64,000 bases of DNA, from NCBI GenBank assembly GCA_017305665.1, contig JAFKKH010000010.1, forward strand, positions 1-64,000, written 5' to 3'. Source of the DNA: Hyphomicrobiales bacterium. GTDB lineage: Bacteria > Pseudomonadota > Alphaproteobacteria > Rhizobiales > Xanthobacteraceae. The notes beneath the pieces were generated by a model, which was not told the DNA's origin, did not search any database, and worked only from the letters and a program-made list of their open reading frames with translations. The translations under genes and the position numbers were made by a program. Positions within the stretch are counted from its first letter, which is position 1. The number at the start of each line of letters is the position of its first letter. Positions 56,783-64,000 of this stretch are shown here, piece by piece.

Positions 56783-57721
56783 ATGCTGAGGCGAGTTTTC
56801 ATTTTCATTGCGGTCGTGTGCGTCGCGGGATTGGCTGGCTTCTGGTGGCTGACTATTCCTGTCGTTGTCCCGGCAAGCGCTTTGCCGATGTATACGCCCG
56901 ATCTCGCCAACGGTCGGACAACGTTCAATGCCGGGGGATGTTCCTCCTGCCACGCGGTACCGAACCAGCCGGACCGGACCAGACTCGGCGGTGGTCTGGC
57001 GATTCCCTCGCCATTCGGAACGTTCTATGTGCCGAACATCTCACCTGATCCGGGGGATGGCATCGGCCGCTGGAGCGAAGCTGAGTTCGTCACGGCTCTC
57101 ACCAAAGGCACGTCACCGCAGGGGACACACTACTTTCCGGCGTTTCCCTATACGTCCTATCATCACGCCAATATCTCCGACCTGCGCGATCTCTTTGCCT
57201 ACCTGAAGACGCTGCCGCCAATCTCCGGCAAGGCGCGCGATCATGATGTGCCATTCCCGTTTAACATCCGCCGCAATATCGGGATCTGGAAATTGCTGTT
57301 CACGGATGACAAGCCGTTCGTGCCGGATGCGGCAAAATCACCGCAATGGAATCGGGGGGCGTATCTGGTCAACGCGCTCGGCCATTGCGCGGAGTGCCAT
57401 AGCCCACGCAATTTCCTGGGCGGCATCATTGCTGCGCAGCGGTTTGCTGGCGGTCCAAATCCGGAAGGCAAGGGCTGGGTCCCCAACATCACGCAAAAGG
57501 GCTTGTCCGACTGGAGTGAGAAGGATCTCGCCTATTTTTTGGAAACGGGGATGCTGCCCGATGGGGACAGTGTCGGCGGCTCCATGGCGCGGGTGATCAA
57601 GAACACCTCGCAATTGAGTGCCGAGGATCGCGCAGCGATGGCTGCTTACATCAAGTTCCTGCCGGCCGTAGAAGGGCCGCCTAAGCCGAAAGGCAAGGCG
57701 CAGCACGACCATGGGTCGTGA
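56783..57721 (+). CDS. Membrane-anchored diheme cytochrome c
   Basis: 312 residues. An N-terminal anchor helix (VFIFIAVVCVAGLAGFWWL) and two cytochrome c domains with haem sites CSSCH (53-57) and CAECH (202-206). VPNISPDPGDGIGRWSEAEF, with a partner WVPNITQKGLSDWSEKDL, shows the domains share a common repeat. It resembles cytochrome subunits of periplasmic aldehyde/alcohol or nicotinate-type dehydrogenases. Together with the orphan hydroxylase upstream it may pass electrons to the respiratory chain. ATG 56783. His/Asp-rich C-terminus (HDHGS). Confidence 0.9.
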   Translation: MLRRVFIFIAVVCVAGLAGFWWLTIPVVVPASALPMYTPDLANGRTTFNAGGCSSCHAVPNQPDRTRLGGGLAIPSPFGTFYVPNISPDPGDGIGRWSEAEFVTALTKGTSPQGTHYFPAFPYTSYHHANISDLRDLFAYLKTLPPISGKARDHDVPFPFNIRRNIGIWKLLFTDDKPFVPDAAKSPQWNRGAYLVNALGHCAECHSPRNFLGGIIAAQRFAGGPNPEGKGWVPNITQKGLSDWSEKDLAYFLETGMLPDGDSVGGSMARVIKNTSQLSAEDRAAMAAYIKFLPAVEGPPKPKGKAQHDHGS

Positions 57722-57762
57722 GCGTCGTTCGAAAGACGACGAGTTGCAGCAGTGCGAAACTG

Positions 57763-58008
57763 CTATTTCGATCCGAACGCCTTGAAGGTGATGATGGTGT
57801 GGGTGTCCTGGATGCCCGGGATGACCTGCACCTTCTCGTTGATGAAGTGGCCGATGTCGGTATCGTTGTCGACATAGAATTTCACCAGCAAATCGTAGTC
57901 GCCGGCGGTGGAGTAGATTTCCGAGGCGATCTCGGCCTCCGCGAGAGCGTTGGCGACGGCATAGGACTGGCCGAGCTTGCACTTGAACTGAACGAAGAAG
58001 GGAACCAT
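57763..58008 (-). CDS. Stand-alone Lrp/AsnC ligand-binding (RAM) domain protein
   Basis: 81 residues, a single alpha/beta RAM (ACT-like) domain without the DNA-binding HTH: VPFFVQFKCKLGQSYAVANA, then STAGDYDLLVKFYVDND and QVIPGIQDTHTIITFKAF. Such proteins form rings that bind amino acids and may tune an Lrp-type partner. ATG 58008 starts the domain; upstream codons look non-coding. It faces the diheme cytochrome gene and is divergent from thiD. Confidence 0.85.
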   Translation of the reverse strand: MVPFFVQFKCKLGQSYAVANALAEAEIASEIYSTAGDYDLLVKFYVDNDTDIGHFINEKVQVIPGIQDTHTIITFKAFGSK

Positions 58009-58186
58009 CGCGTATCTCTCCGGAGCGTGTCGGGGGCCAATATAGCGTTTCCGGGCCGGGTGGATACCGGTTGACGCGGGAAAAAGCAGGAAACAGGCGC
58101 TCTGTCGAGGTTCGTGGCCACAACTTGCTGCCATATGCCAGCCGCGCTACCACAGCGGTTCTGGCGGCCCATGTGCGAGAAGACGG

Positions 58187-58993
58187 ATGACGATTCCCAT
58201 CGCCTTGACCATTGCCGGCTCCGACTCCAGCGGCGGCGCGGGAATCCAGGCCGACCTCAAGACGTTCGCCGCTCTCGGCGTCTACGGGGCGTCGGTCATC
58301 ACGGCATTGACGGCGCAAAATACCCAAGGCGTCACCGGCATTCATCAGGTGCCGGCGGATTTCGTGACCGCGCAGATGGATTCGGTGTTCGGCGATCTCG
58401 ACGTCAAGGCGGTAAAGATCGGCATGGTGGCGGAAGCTGCCGTGATCGAGGCTATCGCGGCGGGCCTCGCGCGCTGGTCGCCCGGTCATGTGGTGCTCGA
58501 TCCGGTGATGGTTGCGACCTCGGGAGATCGCCTGTTGGCGTCCGATGCGGTCGAAGCACTTCGGCGCACACTGATTCCGCGCGCGCAGTTGATTACACCG
58601 AATCTGCCGGAGGCCGCTGCGCTGCTCGATGAGCCCGTCGCGGTGAGCGAGAGCGATATTGCTCAACAGGGCCGGCAATTGCTGGCGCTTGGCTGTGCCG
58701 CGGTGTTGATCAAGGGCGGCCACGAGCAGGGTGCCGAGAGCATTGATTATCTCGTGACGCGCGACGACGAATTGGTGCTGCATGCGCCGCGCATCATCAC
58801 GAAAAACACGCATGGCACCGGTTGCACGCTATCTTCAGCCATCGCTGCCGGCTTTGCCAAAGGTGAAAGCATGGAGGCCGCGGTGCGCGGTGCCAAGGCC
58901 TATATCACAGCGGCAATCGCTGCGGCGGATCGGCTGAGCGTCGGTCGGGGTCATGGGCCGGTCCATCATTTTCATGAGCTGGATCGAGACTGA
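58187..58993 (+). CDS. thiD: Hydroxymethylpyrimidine/phosphomethylpyrimidine kinase
   Basis: 268 residues, ribokinase fold. Start [20 protein letters not shown] is diagnostic for ThiD, followed by [28 protein letters not shown] and the catalytic [16 protein letters not shown]. It phosphorylates HMP and HMP-P in thiamine synthesis or salvage. No THI-box riboswitch is seen upstream. ATG 58187. It ends 50 bases before the phosphoesterase gene; the two are on one strand, but a possible Pho box lies between. Confidence 0.93.
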   Translation: MTIPIALTIAGSDSSGGAGIQADLKTFAALGVYGASVITALTAQNTQGVTGIHQVPADFVTAQMDSVFGDLDVKAVKIGMVAEAAVIEAIAAGLARWSPGHVVLDPVMVATSGDRLLASDAVEALRRTLIPRAQLITPNLPEAAALLDEPVAVSESDIAQQGRQLLALGCAAVLIKGGHEQGAESIDYLVTRDDELVLHAPRIITKNTHGTGCTLSSAIAAGFAKGESMEAAVRGAKAYITAAIAAADRLSVGRGHGPVHHFHELDRD

Positions 58994-59002
58994 TCGCGGC
59001 GG

Positions 59003-59020
59003 TCGTCACGTCGCTGTCAT
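59003..59020 (+). promoter_or_regulatory. Possible Pho box upstream of the plcP-agt-like pair
   Basis: TCGTCAC-GTCG-CTGTCAT: the second heptamer equals the Pho-box half-site CTGTCAT and the first keeps its GTCA core, with the standard four-base spacer. It ends 23 bases before ATG 59044. PhoB would bind here under phosphate limitation, as expected for phospholipid-replacement genes. A single-site match could be chance. Confidence 0.5.
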
Positions 59021-59043
59021 GAGTGCGTGGTAATTGGCTGCGT

Positions 59044-59856
59044 ATGGGAAGCGATGGAAAGACGGAAGACGGATCGGGACGCCGCTTTCGTACCCTGTTC
59101 ATCTCCGACATTCATCTCGGGACGCGCGGCGCGCAAGCGGATAGCCTGCTGGACTTCCTGAGGCATCACGATGCCGACACCATTTACCTGGTGGGCGATA
59201 TCGTCGATGGGTGGGCCTTGAAGTCGAGCTGGTACTGGCCGCAATCACACAACGACGTCGTTCAGAAACTGCTGCGCCGGGTTCGCAAGGGCGGAACCAT
59301 CATCTACGTGCCCGGCAACCATGACGAATTCCTGCGGTCGTACTACGGCACGCATTTCGGCGGCATCGAGGTCGTCGAAACCGCAATCCACGTAGGCGCC
59401 GATGGTCGCCGCTATCTTGTCATCCACGGCGACATCTTCGATCTCGTTGTCCAGAACGCGCGCTGGCTCGCGCTTCTCGGCGACAAGGCCTACACCTTTG
59501 CGATCCAGATGAATCGCCTAGTCAACGCGTTCCGGCGGCTGTTCGGTTTTCCTTATTGGTCGCTGTCGAGGTGGGCGAAGCTCAAGGTCAAGAACGCTGT
59601 CAACTATATCGGCGCGTTCGAGCAGACTCTTGCCGGCGAGGCCCGTCGTCACGACGCCGACGGCGTGATCTGCGGTCATATCCATCATGCCGCGATCCGC
59701 GACGAGCACGGTATCCGCTACATGAACTGCGGCGACTGGGTGGAGAGCTGCACGGCACTCGCCGAACACGAAGACGGCAGCTTTGAGATCATCACCTGGA
59801 CCGGCCCGCAGCGGCGGGTAGCTCCTACGTCGCCGGTGATGGCGCACGCGGCCTGA
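59044..59856 (+). CDS. plcP: Metallophosphoesterase, probable PlcP-type phospholipase C
   Basis: 270 residues, calcineurin-like. Metal-binding motifs in order: FISDIHLG, VGDIVDGW, PGNHDEF, VIHGDIFD and CGHIHHA. The sequence is commonly labelled UDP-2,3-diacylglucosamine diphosphatase (LpxH-like), but the next gene is a glycosyltransferase in direct contact, the known arrangement of PlcP-Agt, which cleaves phosphatidylglycerol or other phospholipids to diacylglycerol in phosphate starvation. A Pho-box-like repeat supports this. ATG 59044 is preferred over 59023. An LpxH role is the alternative. Confidence 0.78.
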   Translation: MGSDGKTEDGSGRRFRTLFISDIHLGTRGAQADSLLDFLRHHDADTIYLVGDIVDGWALKSSWYWPQSHNDVVQKLLRRVRKGGTIIYVPGNHDEFLRSYYGTHFGGIEVVETAIHVGADGRRYLVIHGDIFDLVVQNARWLALLGDKAYTFAIQMNRLVNAFRRLFGFPYWSLSRWAKLKVKNAVNYIGAFEQTLAGEARRHDADGVICGHIHHAAIRDEHGIRYMNCGDWVESCTALAEHEDGSFEIITWTGPQRRVAPTSPVMAHAA

Positions 59857-60906
59857 ATGCGGATATTGGTCGCAACCGACGCCTGGCATCCACAGATCAA
59901 CGGCGTGGTACGGACGCTGACGACCACGGCGGATGCCGCACGATCCCTTGGTGCAGATATTCGCTTTCTCACGCCGCAGTCGTTCCGTACCGTGGCGCTG
60001 CCGGGTTATCCCGAACTGCGGGTGGCGTTGCCGAGCCCAAAGAAAATCGCGGCGCTGATCGCCGTCGCCAACCCCGACAGTATTCACATTGCGACCGAAG
60101 GGCCGATCGGGCTTCTGGTCCGCCGTCACTGCCAGAAGCGCGGTTTGACCTTCACGACCAGCTTCCACACGCGCTTTCCGGAATACGTCGCGGCACGTCT
60201 GCCGATTCCGGAGTCCTGGATATGGGGCGCGCTGCGCTGGTTTCACGGCGCCAGCAAAGCCGTCATGGCCGCAACACCGGCGCTCGCCGGCGAGTTGCGC
60301 CAGCGTGGTTTCCGCAACGTGGTGCTGTGGCCGCGGGGCGTCGATGTCAGCCTCTTTCGTCCGCGGGACGTCGATCTCGGGCTGCCTCGCCCCATATTCC
60401 TCTCGGTCGGGCGCGTGGCGGTGGAAAAGAATCTCGAAGCCTTCCTCAGCCTCGATCTGCCCGGCACCAAGGTCGTGGTCGGTGACGGTCCCGCGCGGGC
60501 GGCCCTTGAGCGGGCCTATCCAGACGTTGTGTTCCTTGGGTCGCGGACAGGCGAGCAACTGGCGGAGGCCTATGCGGCCGCCGACGTGTTCGTGTTTCCG
60601 AGCCGAACGGACACCTTCGGTCTTGTCCTGCTGGAAGCGCTCGCCAGCGGGGTGCCGGTTGCGGCCTTCCCGGTGACCGGGCCTCGCGACGTCATCGGCG
60701 CTGCACCGGTCGGCGTATTGAGCGAGGATCTGCGCTCAGCGTGCCTGGCGGCGCTGAAGATCGCCCCGGAGGCTTGCCTTGAGTTTGCCGCAAGCCAGAC
60801 ATGGGCCAAATCGGCCAGCGCGTTCGTCAATAATATCGTCGAAGCCCGCGCCCGGACGGTGAAATCTGCAAATCCGAAGCCGGTAAGTCCGCGTTTCGTG
60901 GCCTGA
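59857..60906 (+). CDS. agt: Glycosyltransferase family 4, probable diacylglycerol glycosyltransferase (Agt-like)
   Basis: 349 residues, GT-B fold. Start RILVATDAWHPQINGVVRTL is the SqdX/MgtA-type acceptor motif; FTTSFHTRFPEYV, LWPRGVDVSLFRP, LSVGRVAVEKNLEAFLSL and the ExxxxxxxE-like PSRTDTFGLVLLEALASG form the donor site. Its ATG follows the phosphoesterase stop immediately, so the two are coupled. It would glycosylate diacylglycerol to make phosphate-free membrane lipids. The sugar (glucuronic acid or glucose) is unknown. UDP-GlcA can be made in this window. Confidence 0.82.
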   Translation: MRILVATDAWHPQINGVVRTLTTTADAARSLGADIRFLTPQSFRTVALPGYPELRVALPSPKKIAALIAVANPDSIHIATEGPIGLLVRRHCQKRGLTFTTSFHTRFPEYVAARLPIPESWIWGALRWFHGASKAVMAATPALAGELRQRGFRNVVLWPRGVDVSLFRPRDVDLGLPRPIFLSVGRVAVEKNLEAFLSLDLPGTKVVVGDGPARAALERAYPDVVFLGSRTGEQLAEAYAAADVFVFPSRTDTFGLVLLEALASGVPVAAFPVTGPRDVIGAAPVGVLSEDLRSACLAALKIAPEACLEFAASQTWAKSASAFVNNIVEARARTVKSANPKPVSPRFVA

Positions 60907-60959
60907 TCTGCGCAGGCCGAGCTTGCCGGCTGATCATGGCTCGCGATAGAACGCAGATC

Positions 60960-61949
60960 ATGACAGATGCTTTGCAAAATCCTCCAGTAATCGCAGCCGA
61001 CATCGATGCGGCAGCCCGCGTGCTCGCGCCTTACGCCATTCGAACGCCGCTTCTCTCGTCGCCCGCGCTCGATGAGCGCCTCGGCGCAAAAGTCTTTTTC
61101 AAGCCCGAGGTGCTTCAGCGGACCGGCTCGTTCAAGTTTCGCGGTGCTTTCAACAAGCTGTCGTCGATCCCGCAAGCTGCGCGCGATGGTGGTGTGGTGG
61201 CGTTCTCGTCCGGCAACCATGCTCAGGGCGTCGCTGCGGCGGCCCGGATATTAGGAATGCGTGCCACCATCGTGATGCCGGCCGATGCACCGGTGTCGAA
61301 GCGCGAGCGCACCAAGGGGTATGGCGCTGAGGTCGTGCTTTACGACCGCGATCGCGAAGATCGCGAAGCTATCGCCCGTGAGATTGCCGGCAAGCGCGGT
61401 GCTACGGTGGTGCCGCCTTATGATGATCCGAAGATCATTGCCGGGCAGGGCACCGTCGGTCGTGAGATCGCAGAAGATCTCGCCGCGATGAGCATCTCGC
61501 CGGATATCGTTGTCGCACCGGCATCCGGCGGCGGTCTGATCGCGGGCATCGCGACAGCGGTGAAAGCCAGATTTCCGCAGGCGGCGGTGATGTGCGCCGA
61601 GCCGAAGGGATTTGACGATCATGCGCGTTCGTTGCGCGCAGGCCATCGCGAGGCCCATGACGCGAACGGCCGCACCATCTGCGATGCGCTGATGGCTTTA
61701 ATTCCTGGTGAGATCACGTTTGCGATCAACGGGCGGTTACTGTCGCAGGGTGTCGTTGCTTCGGACGCGGAGGTCGGCACCGCAATGGCGTTCGCGTTCA
61801 GGGAGCTCAAGCTCGCGGTTGAGCCCGGTGGCGCCGTGGCGCTGGCGGCGTTGCTGGCGGGCCGCATCGATGTGCGGGGCAAGACGATCGCGATCGTGCT
61901 GTCCGGCGGAAACGTCGATGCGGACTTGTTCGCGAAGCTGATCGATTGA
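60960..61949 (+). CDS. Threonine ammonia-lyase (catabolic-type)
   Basis: 329 residues, fold type II PLP enzyme. The Schiff-base Lys is in TGSFKFRGAFNKL, phosphate binding by SGNHAQGVAAAA, then TIVMPADAPVSKRERTKGYG and PASGGGLIAGIATAV. It lacks the C-terminal ACT domains of biosynthetic IlvA, so it is the short TdcB/serine racemase-like type. It deaminates Thr (or Ser) to 2-oxo acids. ATG 60960 is chosen; ATG 60936 would add eight residues. It stands after agt and before a convergent hypothetical gene. Confidence 0.88.
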   Translation: MTDALQNPPVIAADIDAAARVLAPYAIRTPLLSSPALDERLGAKVFFKPEVLQRTGSFKFRGAFNKLSSIPQAARDGGVVAFSSGNHAQGVAAAARILGMRATIVMPADAPVSKRERTKGYGAEVVLYDRDREDREAIAREIAGKRGATVVPPYDDPKIIAGQGTVGREIAEDLAAMSISPDIVVAPASGGGLIAGIATAVKARFPQAAVMCAEPKGFDDHARSLRAGHREAHDANGRTICDALMALIPGEITFAINGRLLSQGVVASDAEVGTAMAFAFRELKLAVEPGGAVALAALLAGRIDVRGKTIAIVLSGGNVDADLFAKLID

Positions 61950-61956
61950 GATCGGC

Positions 61957-63045
61957 TCAGGAAAAGAATGCGATCTTTTCCACCTGAGTCATGCGCCGGA
62001 TCGGCGCCAGCGGATCCGAGCGCGGCGGCGTGCGGGTGACGATACCGCTCGCCAGAATCGATGCGCCGAGCGAGGGCTCAGCCTCGATCGTGGCCTCCGG
62101 TGCGATGCTCGCTTCGGCACTCTCTGCGATGATCTCCGGTTCGGATGCGGCATCGGGTTCGACGGTCACAGCTTCGACACCGGCAGCCTCACCCATTTCG
62201 GGTTCGTCAAGATCCGGCGCGCCCATTTCCAGTGCGATCATATCGAGCACGGCATCGTCGTGCGCGATGTCCTCGTCATTGACTGCGGTGGTGGGCGTGG
62301 ATTCGGCTTGATCCTGCGCCACCATTTCATCGGCCGCATCGCTGCTCGCTTCGGAGACTGGGGTTATTTCCGCGTGGGGGGCAACAAGATCTGCATCGGC
62401 AGTCGATTGGTCGAACACAGCCGTGGACGCAGGCGAGGCGGATGTTTCGTCGCTGGTGGCGGAGGGGCGCGCAGATTCTGCTGGTGATGCATGAACCGTT
62501 GCGGCCGGCGCGGCCGACAGATCGTCGAGGGTGGTCTCGATCAGTCCGAATGCTGCCTCGAGTGCGGACGTATCGTCCCTGGCAGCGAGTTGCGCGGAAG
62601 CGCCCTCAATAGCCGTCGCCTGGGAATCGAGAAGGTCGCAAATCCGGCCGTCGCCGCCGATCTCGCGCCAGCGCCAGGAAATTTCGCGGATGATCCGCAC
62701 ACCCTTCTGGATTGGGGCGATGGCGTCGTCCCGGGATGGGTTGGTGAATGCCTTCGCTGCGGTGGCCCTTGCTTCCTCGAGGCTGCTTCTGATGACAGCA
62801 AGCGCCTTGGCCAACCCGTCATCGGCTGTTGCCTGCTTCTGGGTAGCGAGAGTCTGTTCGATGCGCGCAACGGCATCCAGCACCATGGTGGTATCGGCGT
62901 TGCGGTTGCGCTTGGCGTATTCGGTAAGGAACCAGCGGCCGCGCGAGGTCTCCATGAAGGCTTCGCGAATGGCGTCGTAGTCCGCCTCGCTGGGCAGCGC
63001 AGCGCGGGCGGAAATCGGCGACAGGGCAAAAGCTTCATCGGCCAT
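61957..63045 (-). CDS. Hypothetical protein with conserved N-terminal region and long Ala/Glu/Ser-rich tail
   Basis: 362 residues. The first about 170 are helical and look conserved (AFMETSRGRWFLTEYAKRNR, LDAVARIEQTLATQ, IREISWRWREIGGDGRICD). The middle and end (170-340) are low-complexity acidic and Ala/Ser-rich, probably disordered, and the C-terminus closes with a positively charged end PLAPIRRMTQVEKIAFFS. This order (folded start, disordered linker, short end motif) suggests a scaffold or adaptor. I recognise no named family. ATG 63045 has GTGAG upstream. It diverges from the MFS gene. Confidence 0.7.
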   Translation of the reverse strand: MADEAFALSPISARAALPSEADYDAIREAFMETSRGRWFLTEYAKRNRNADTTMVLDAVARIEQTLATQKQATADDGLAKALAVIRSSLEEARATAAKAFTNPSRDDAIAPIQKGVRIIREISWRWREIGGDGRICDLLDSQATAIEGASAQLAARDDTSALEAAFGLIETTLDDLSAAPAATVHASPAESARPSATSDETSASPASTAVFDQSTADADLVAPHAEITPVSEASSDAADEMVAQDQAESTPTTAVNDEDIAHDDAVLDMIALEMGAPDLDEPEMGEAAGVEAVTVEPDAASEPEIIAESAEASIAPEATIEAEPSLGASILASGIVTRTPPRSDPLAPIRRMTQVEKIAFFS

Positions 63046-63120
63046 GGCAAACTCACCGCGCAAATCAGTGCACGTTCCTGTAACGATCACCATGATCCGC
63101 CGCGAATCGCAATTGAATTG

Positions 63121-64000
63121 ATGTCTTCCGAATCAGAAATCCCCACCCGCTCGCACTCCGACAGCCGGCGATTCGCCGTGCGTCTGGCTGTGTTCTACGG
63201 GACGTTGTTCGGCCTCGTCGGCACGCATCTGCCGTTTTTTCCGGTCTGGCTGAAGGCCGTGGGTATCGACGCATCGTGGATCGGAATCATCATCGCGGTC
63301 CCTGCGGTGACACGCTTTACCACCTTGCCGTTCGTCACAGGCCTTGCGGAGCAGCGTCAAACCCTGCGCGGCGCCATAATTGCCACGGCGTTTCTGACCG
63401 CGATCGGCTTCTCCATTGTCGGCCTGTTTCAGGTCGCTGTCGCCGTGTTCGCGGCCTATGTGTTCACCGCATGCGTCTGGACGCCGATGGTTCCATTGAC
63501 CGACGGATATGCGCTCAAAGGCGTCGCGCGCTATGGCCTCAATTATGGCCCGCTGCGGCTCTGGGGATCGGCCGCTTTCATCGCCGGCGCGCTGGTCTGC
63601 GGACTTCTGGTCGACGTTATCGCGCCGCAGCATCTGATCTGGGTGATCGCAGCCATGGCGACGGTCGGTGCCATTGCCGGTCTTGGGCTTCGGCCGATCG
63701 ATATGGCCGGTGCAACGCCGGCAGGGTCGGCGGGAGCAACTGGGCTGCTCCGCCAACCCGGATTTCTTGCCATCATCGTAGCTTCCGCGCTGATCCAGGG
63801 CAGTCATGCGGCTTACTATGCTTTCGCCTCTATCACCTGGCAGGCGACAGGCTTCGGCGGTCTGACCATCGCCGGATTATGGGTGCTGGGCGTCATTGCG
63901 GAGATCGTCGTGTTCGCGCTGTCGCCTCGGTTCACGGTGTCTCCGGTGCTGCTTGTGATCATCGGGGCATCCAGCGCCATTGTACGCTGGCTGGTGACCG
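63121..64000 (+). CDS. MFS transporter, 3' end beyond the window
   Basis: The frame runs open from ATG 63121 to the last base, giving 293 residues with about eight membrane helices. FYGTLFGLVGTHLPFFPVWL and SWIGIIIAVPAVTRF begin helices 1 and 2, and YGPLRLWGSAAFIAGALVCG marks helix 5. The form is that of the HcaT/nucleoside-H+ symporter-like MFS_1 group. The substrate is unknown. It diverges from the hypothetical gene by 75 bases. The C-terminal third lies outside the window. Confidence 0.85.
   Translation, partial: MSSESEIPTRSHSDSRRFAVRLAVFYGTLFGLVGTHLPFFPVWLKAVGIDASWIGIIIAVPAVTRFTTLPFVTGLAEQRQTLRGAIIATAFLTAIGFSIVGLFQVAVAVFAAYVFTACVWTPMVPLTDGYALKGVARYGLNYGPLRLWGSAAFIAGALVCGLLVDVIAPQHLIWVIAAMATVGAIAGLGLRPIDMAGATPAGSAGATGLLRQPGFLAIIVASALIQGSHAAYYAFASITWQATGFGGLTIAGLWVLGVIAEIVVFALSPRFTVSPVLLVIIGASSAIVRWLVT

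Overview
The window looks like a chromosome segment of an alphaproteobacterium of the Bradyrhizobium/Rhodopseudomonas/Nitrobacter group (Nitrobacteraceae). The basis is high GC with rhizobial-style protein sequences, a metK-ahcY pair, two families of intergenic palindromes of the kind common in this group, and a gnnA/gnnB-like pair that fits the 2,3-diaminoglucose lipid A of these bacteria. The species cannot be fixed from the sequence alone.

Layout. 1-1550: decayed mobile DNA, with an IS66 TnpA fragment, a truncated IS3-type transposase and the tail of a phage-like gene. 1531-13134: a nucleotide-sugar island, visibly richer in A/T than the rest. One operon reads left (class III aminotransferase, aldo/keto reductase, SpsF-type cytidylyltransferase, methyltransferase, PseG-PseH fusion, PseI, SDR epimerase/reductase). 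The divergent pseB-pseC pair is followed by UDP-glucuronate decarboxylase and a GT2 glycosyltransferase. Together these could supply every step from UDP-GlcNAc to a CMP-pseudaminic-acid-type sugar. 13523-16776: WecA/WbpL-type lipid-carrier glycosyl-1-phosphate transferase, HemD-like protein, purU and a small lipoprotein. 17154-23020: a five-gene branched-chain amino acid type ABC transporter with a MetE C-domain-like protein. 23271-25046: small hypotheticals, a terminase-small-subunit-like remnant and a lipoprotein. 25341-31057: UDP-glucose dehydrogenase, then a DNA-binding-like/methyltransferase-fold protein, metK and ahcY (methyl cycle). 31269-36306: cold-shock protein, soluble globin-type chemoreceptor, FAH-family hydrolase and MsbA-like exporter. 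36429-53223: a large envelope polysaccharide region with galE, ADP-heptose synthesis and transfer (waaC, gmhB, gmhA, waaF, hldD, hldE), a WbpM-like dehydratase, a flippase-like membrane protein, UDP-GlcA 4-epimerase, GDP-mannose pyrophosphorylase, gnnA/gnnB-like genes and murJ. 53286-57721: orphan molybdenum hydroxylase large subunit with cytochrome c', a CHRD protein and a diheme cytochrome c. 57763-64000: stand-alone RAM domain, thiD, a plcP-agt-like pair behind a possible Pho box, threonine ammonia-lyase, a hypothetical protein and a truncated MFS transporter.

Taken together, most genes make or place cell-surface sugars. UDP-Glc goes to UDP-GlcA (25341) and then to UDP-Xyl (11316) or UDP-GalA (46755). 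UDP-GlcNAc goes to pseudaminic-type acid, to a 6-deoxy-HexNAc carried by a polyprenyl lipid (WbpM-, WbpV- and WbpL-like proteins at 43680, 1531 and 13523), or to UDP-GlcNAc3N for lipid A (49438-51650). ADP-heptose is made and attached within 37626-43503. The observations most worth checking are the nonulosonate locus with its two extra enzymes and PseGH fusion, the plcP-agt pair with a Pho-box-like repeat, a chemoreceptor globin domain that seems to lack its haem-ligating His, and the unrecognised regulator-like protein upstream of metK. No tRNA, rRNA or CRISPR array was seen.
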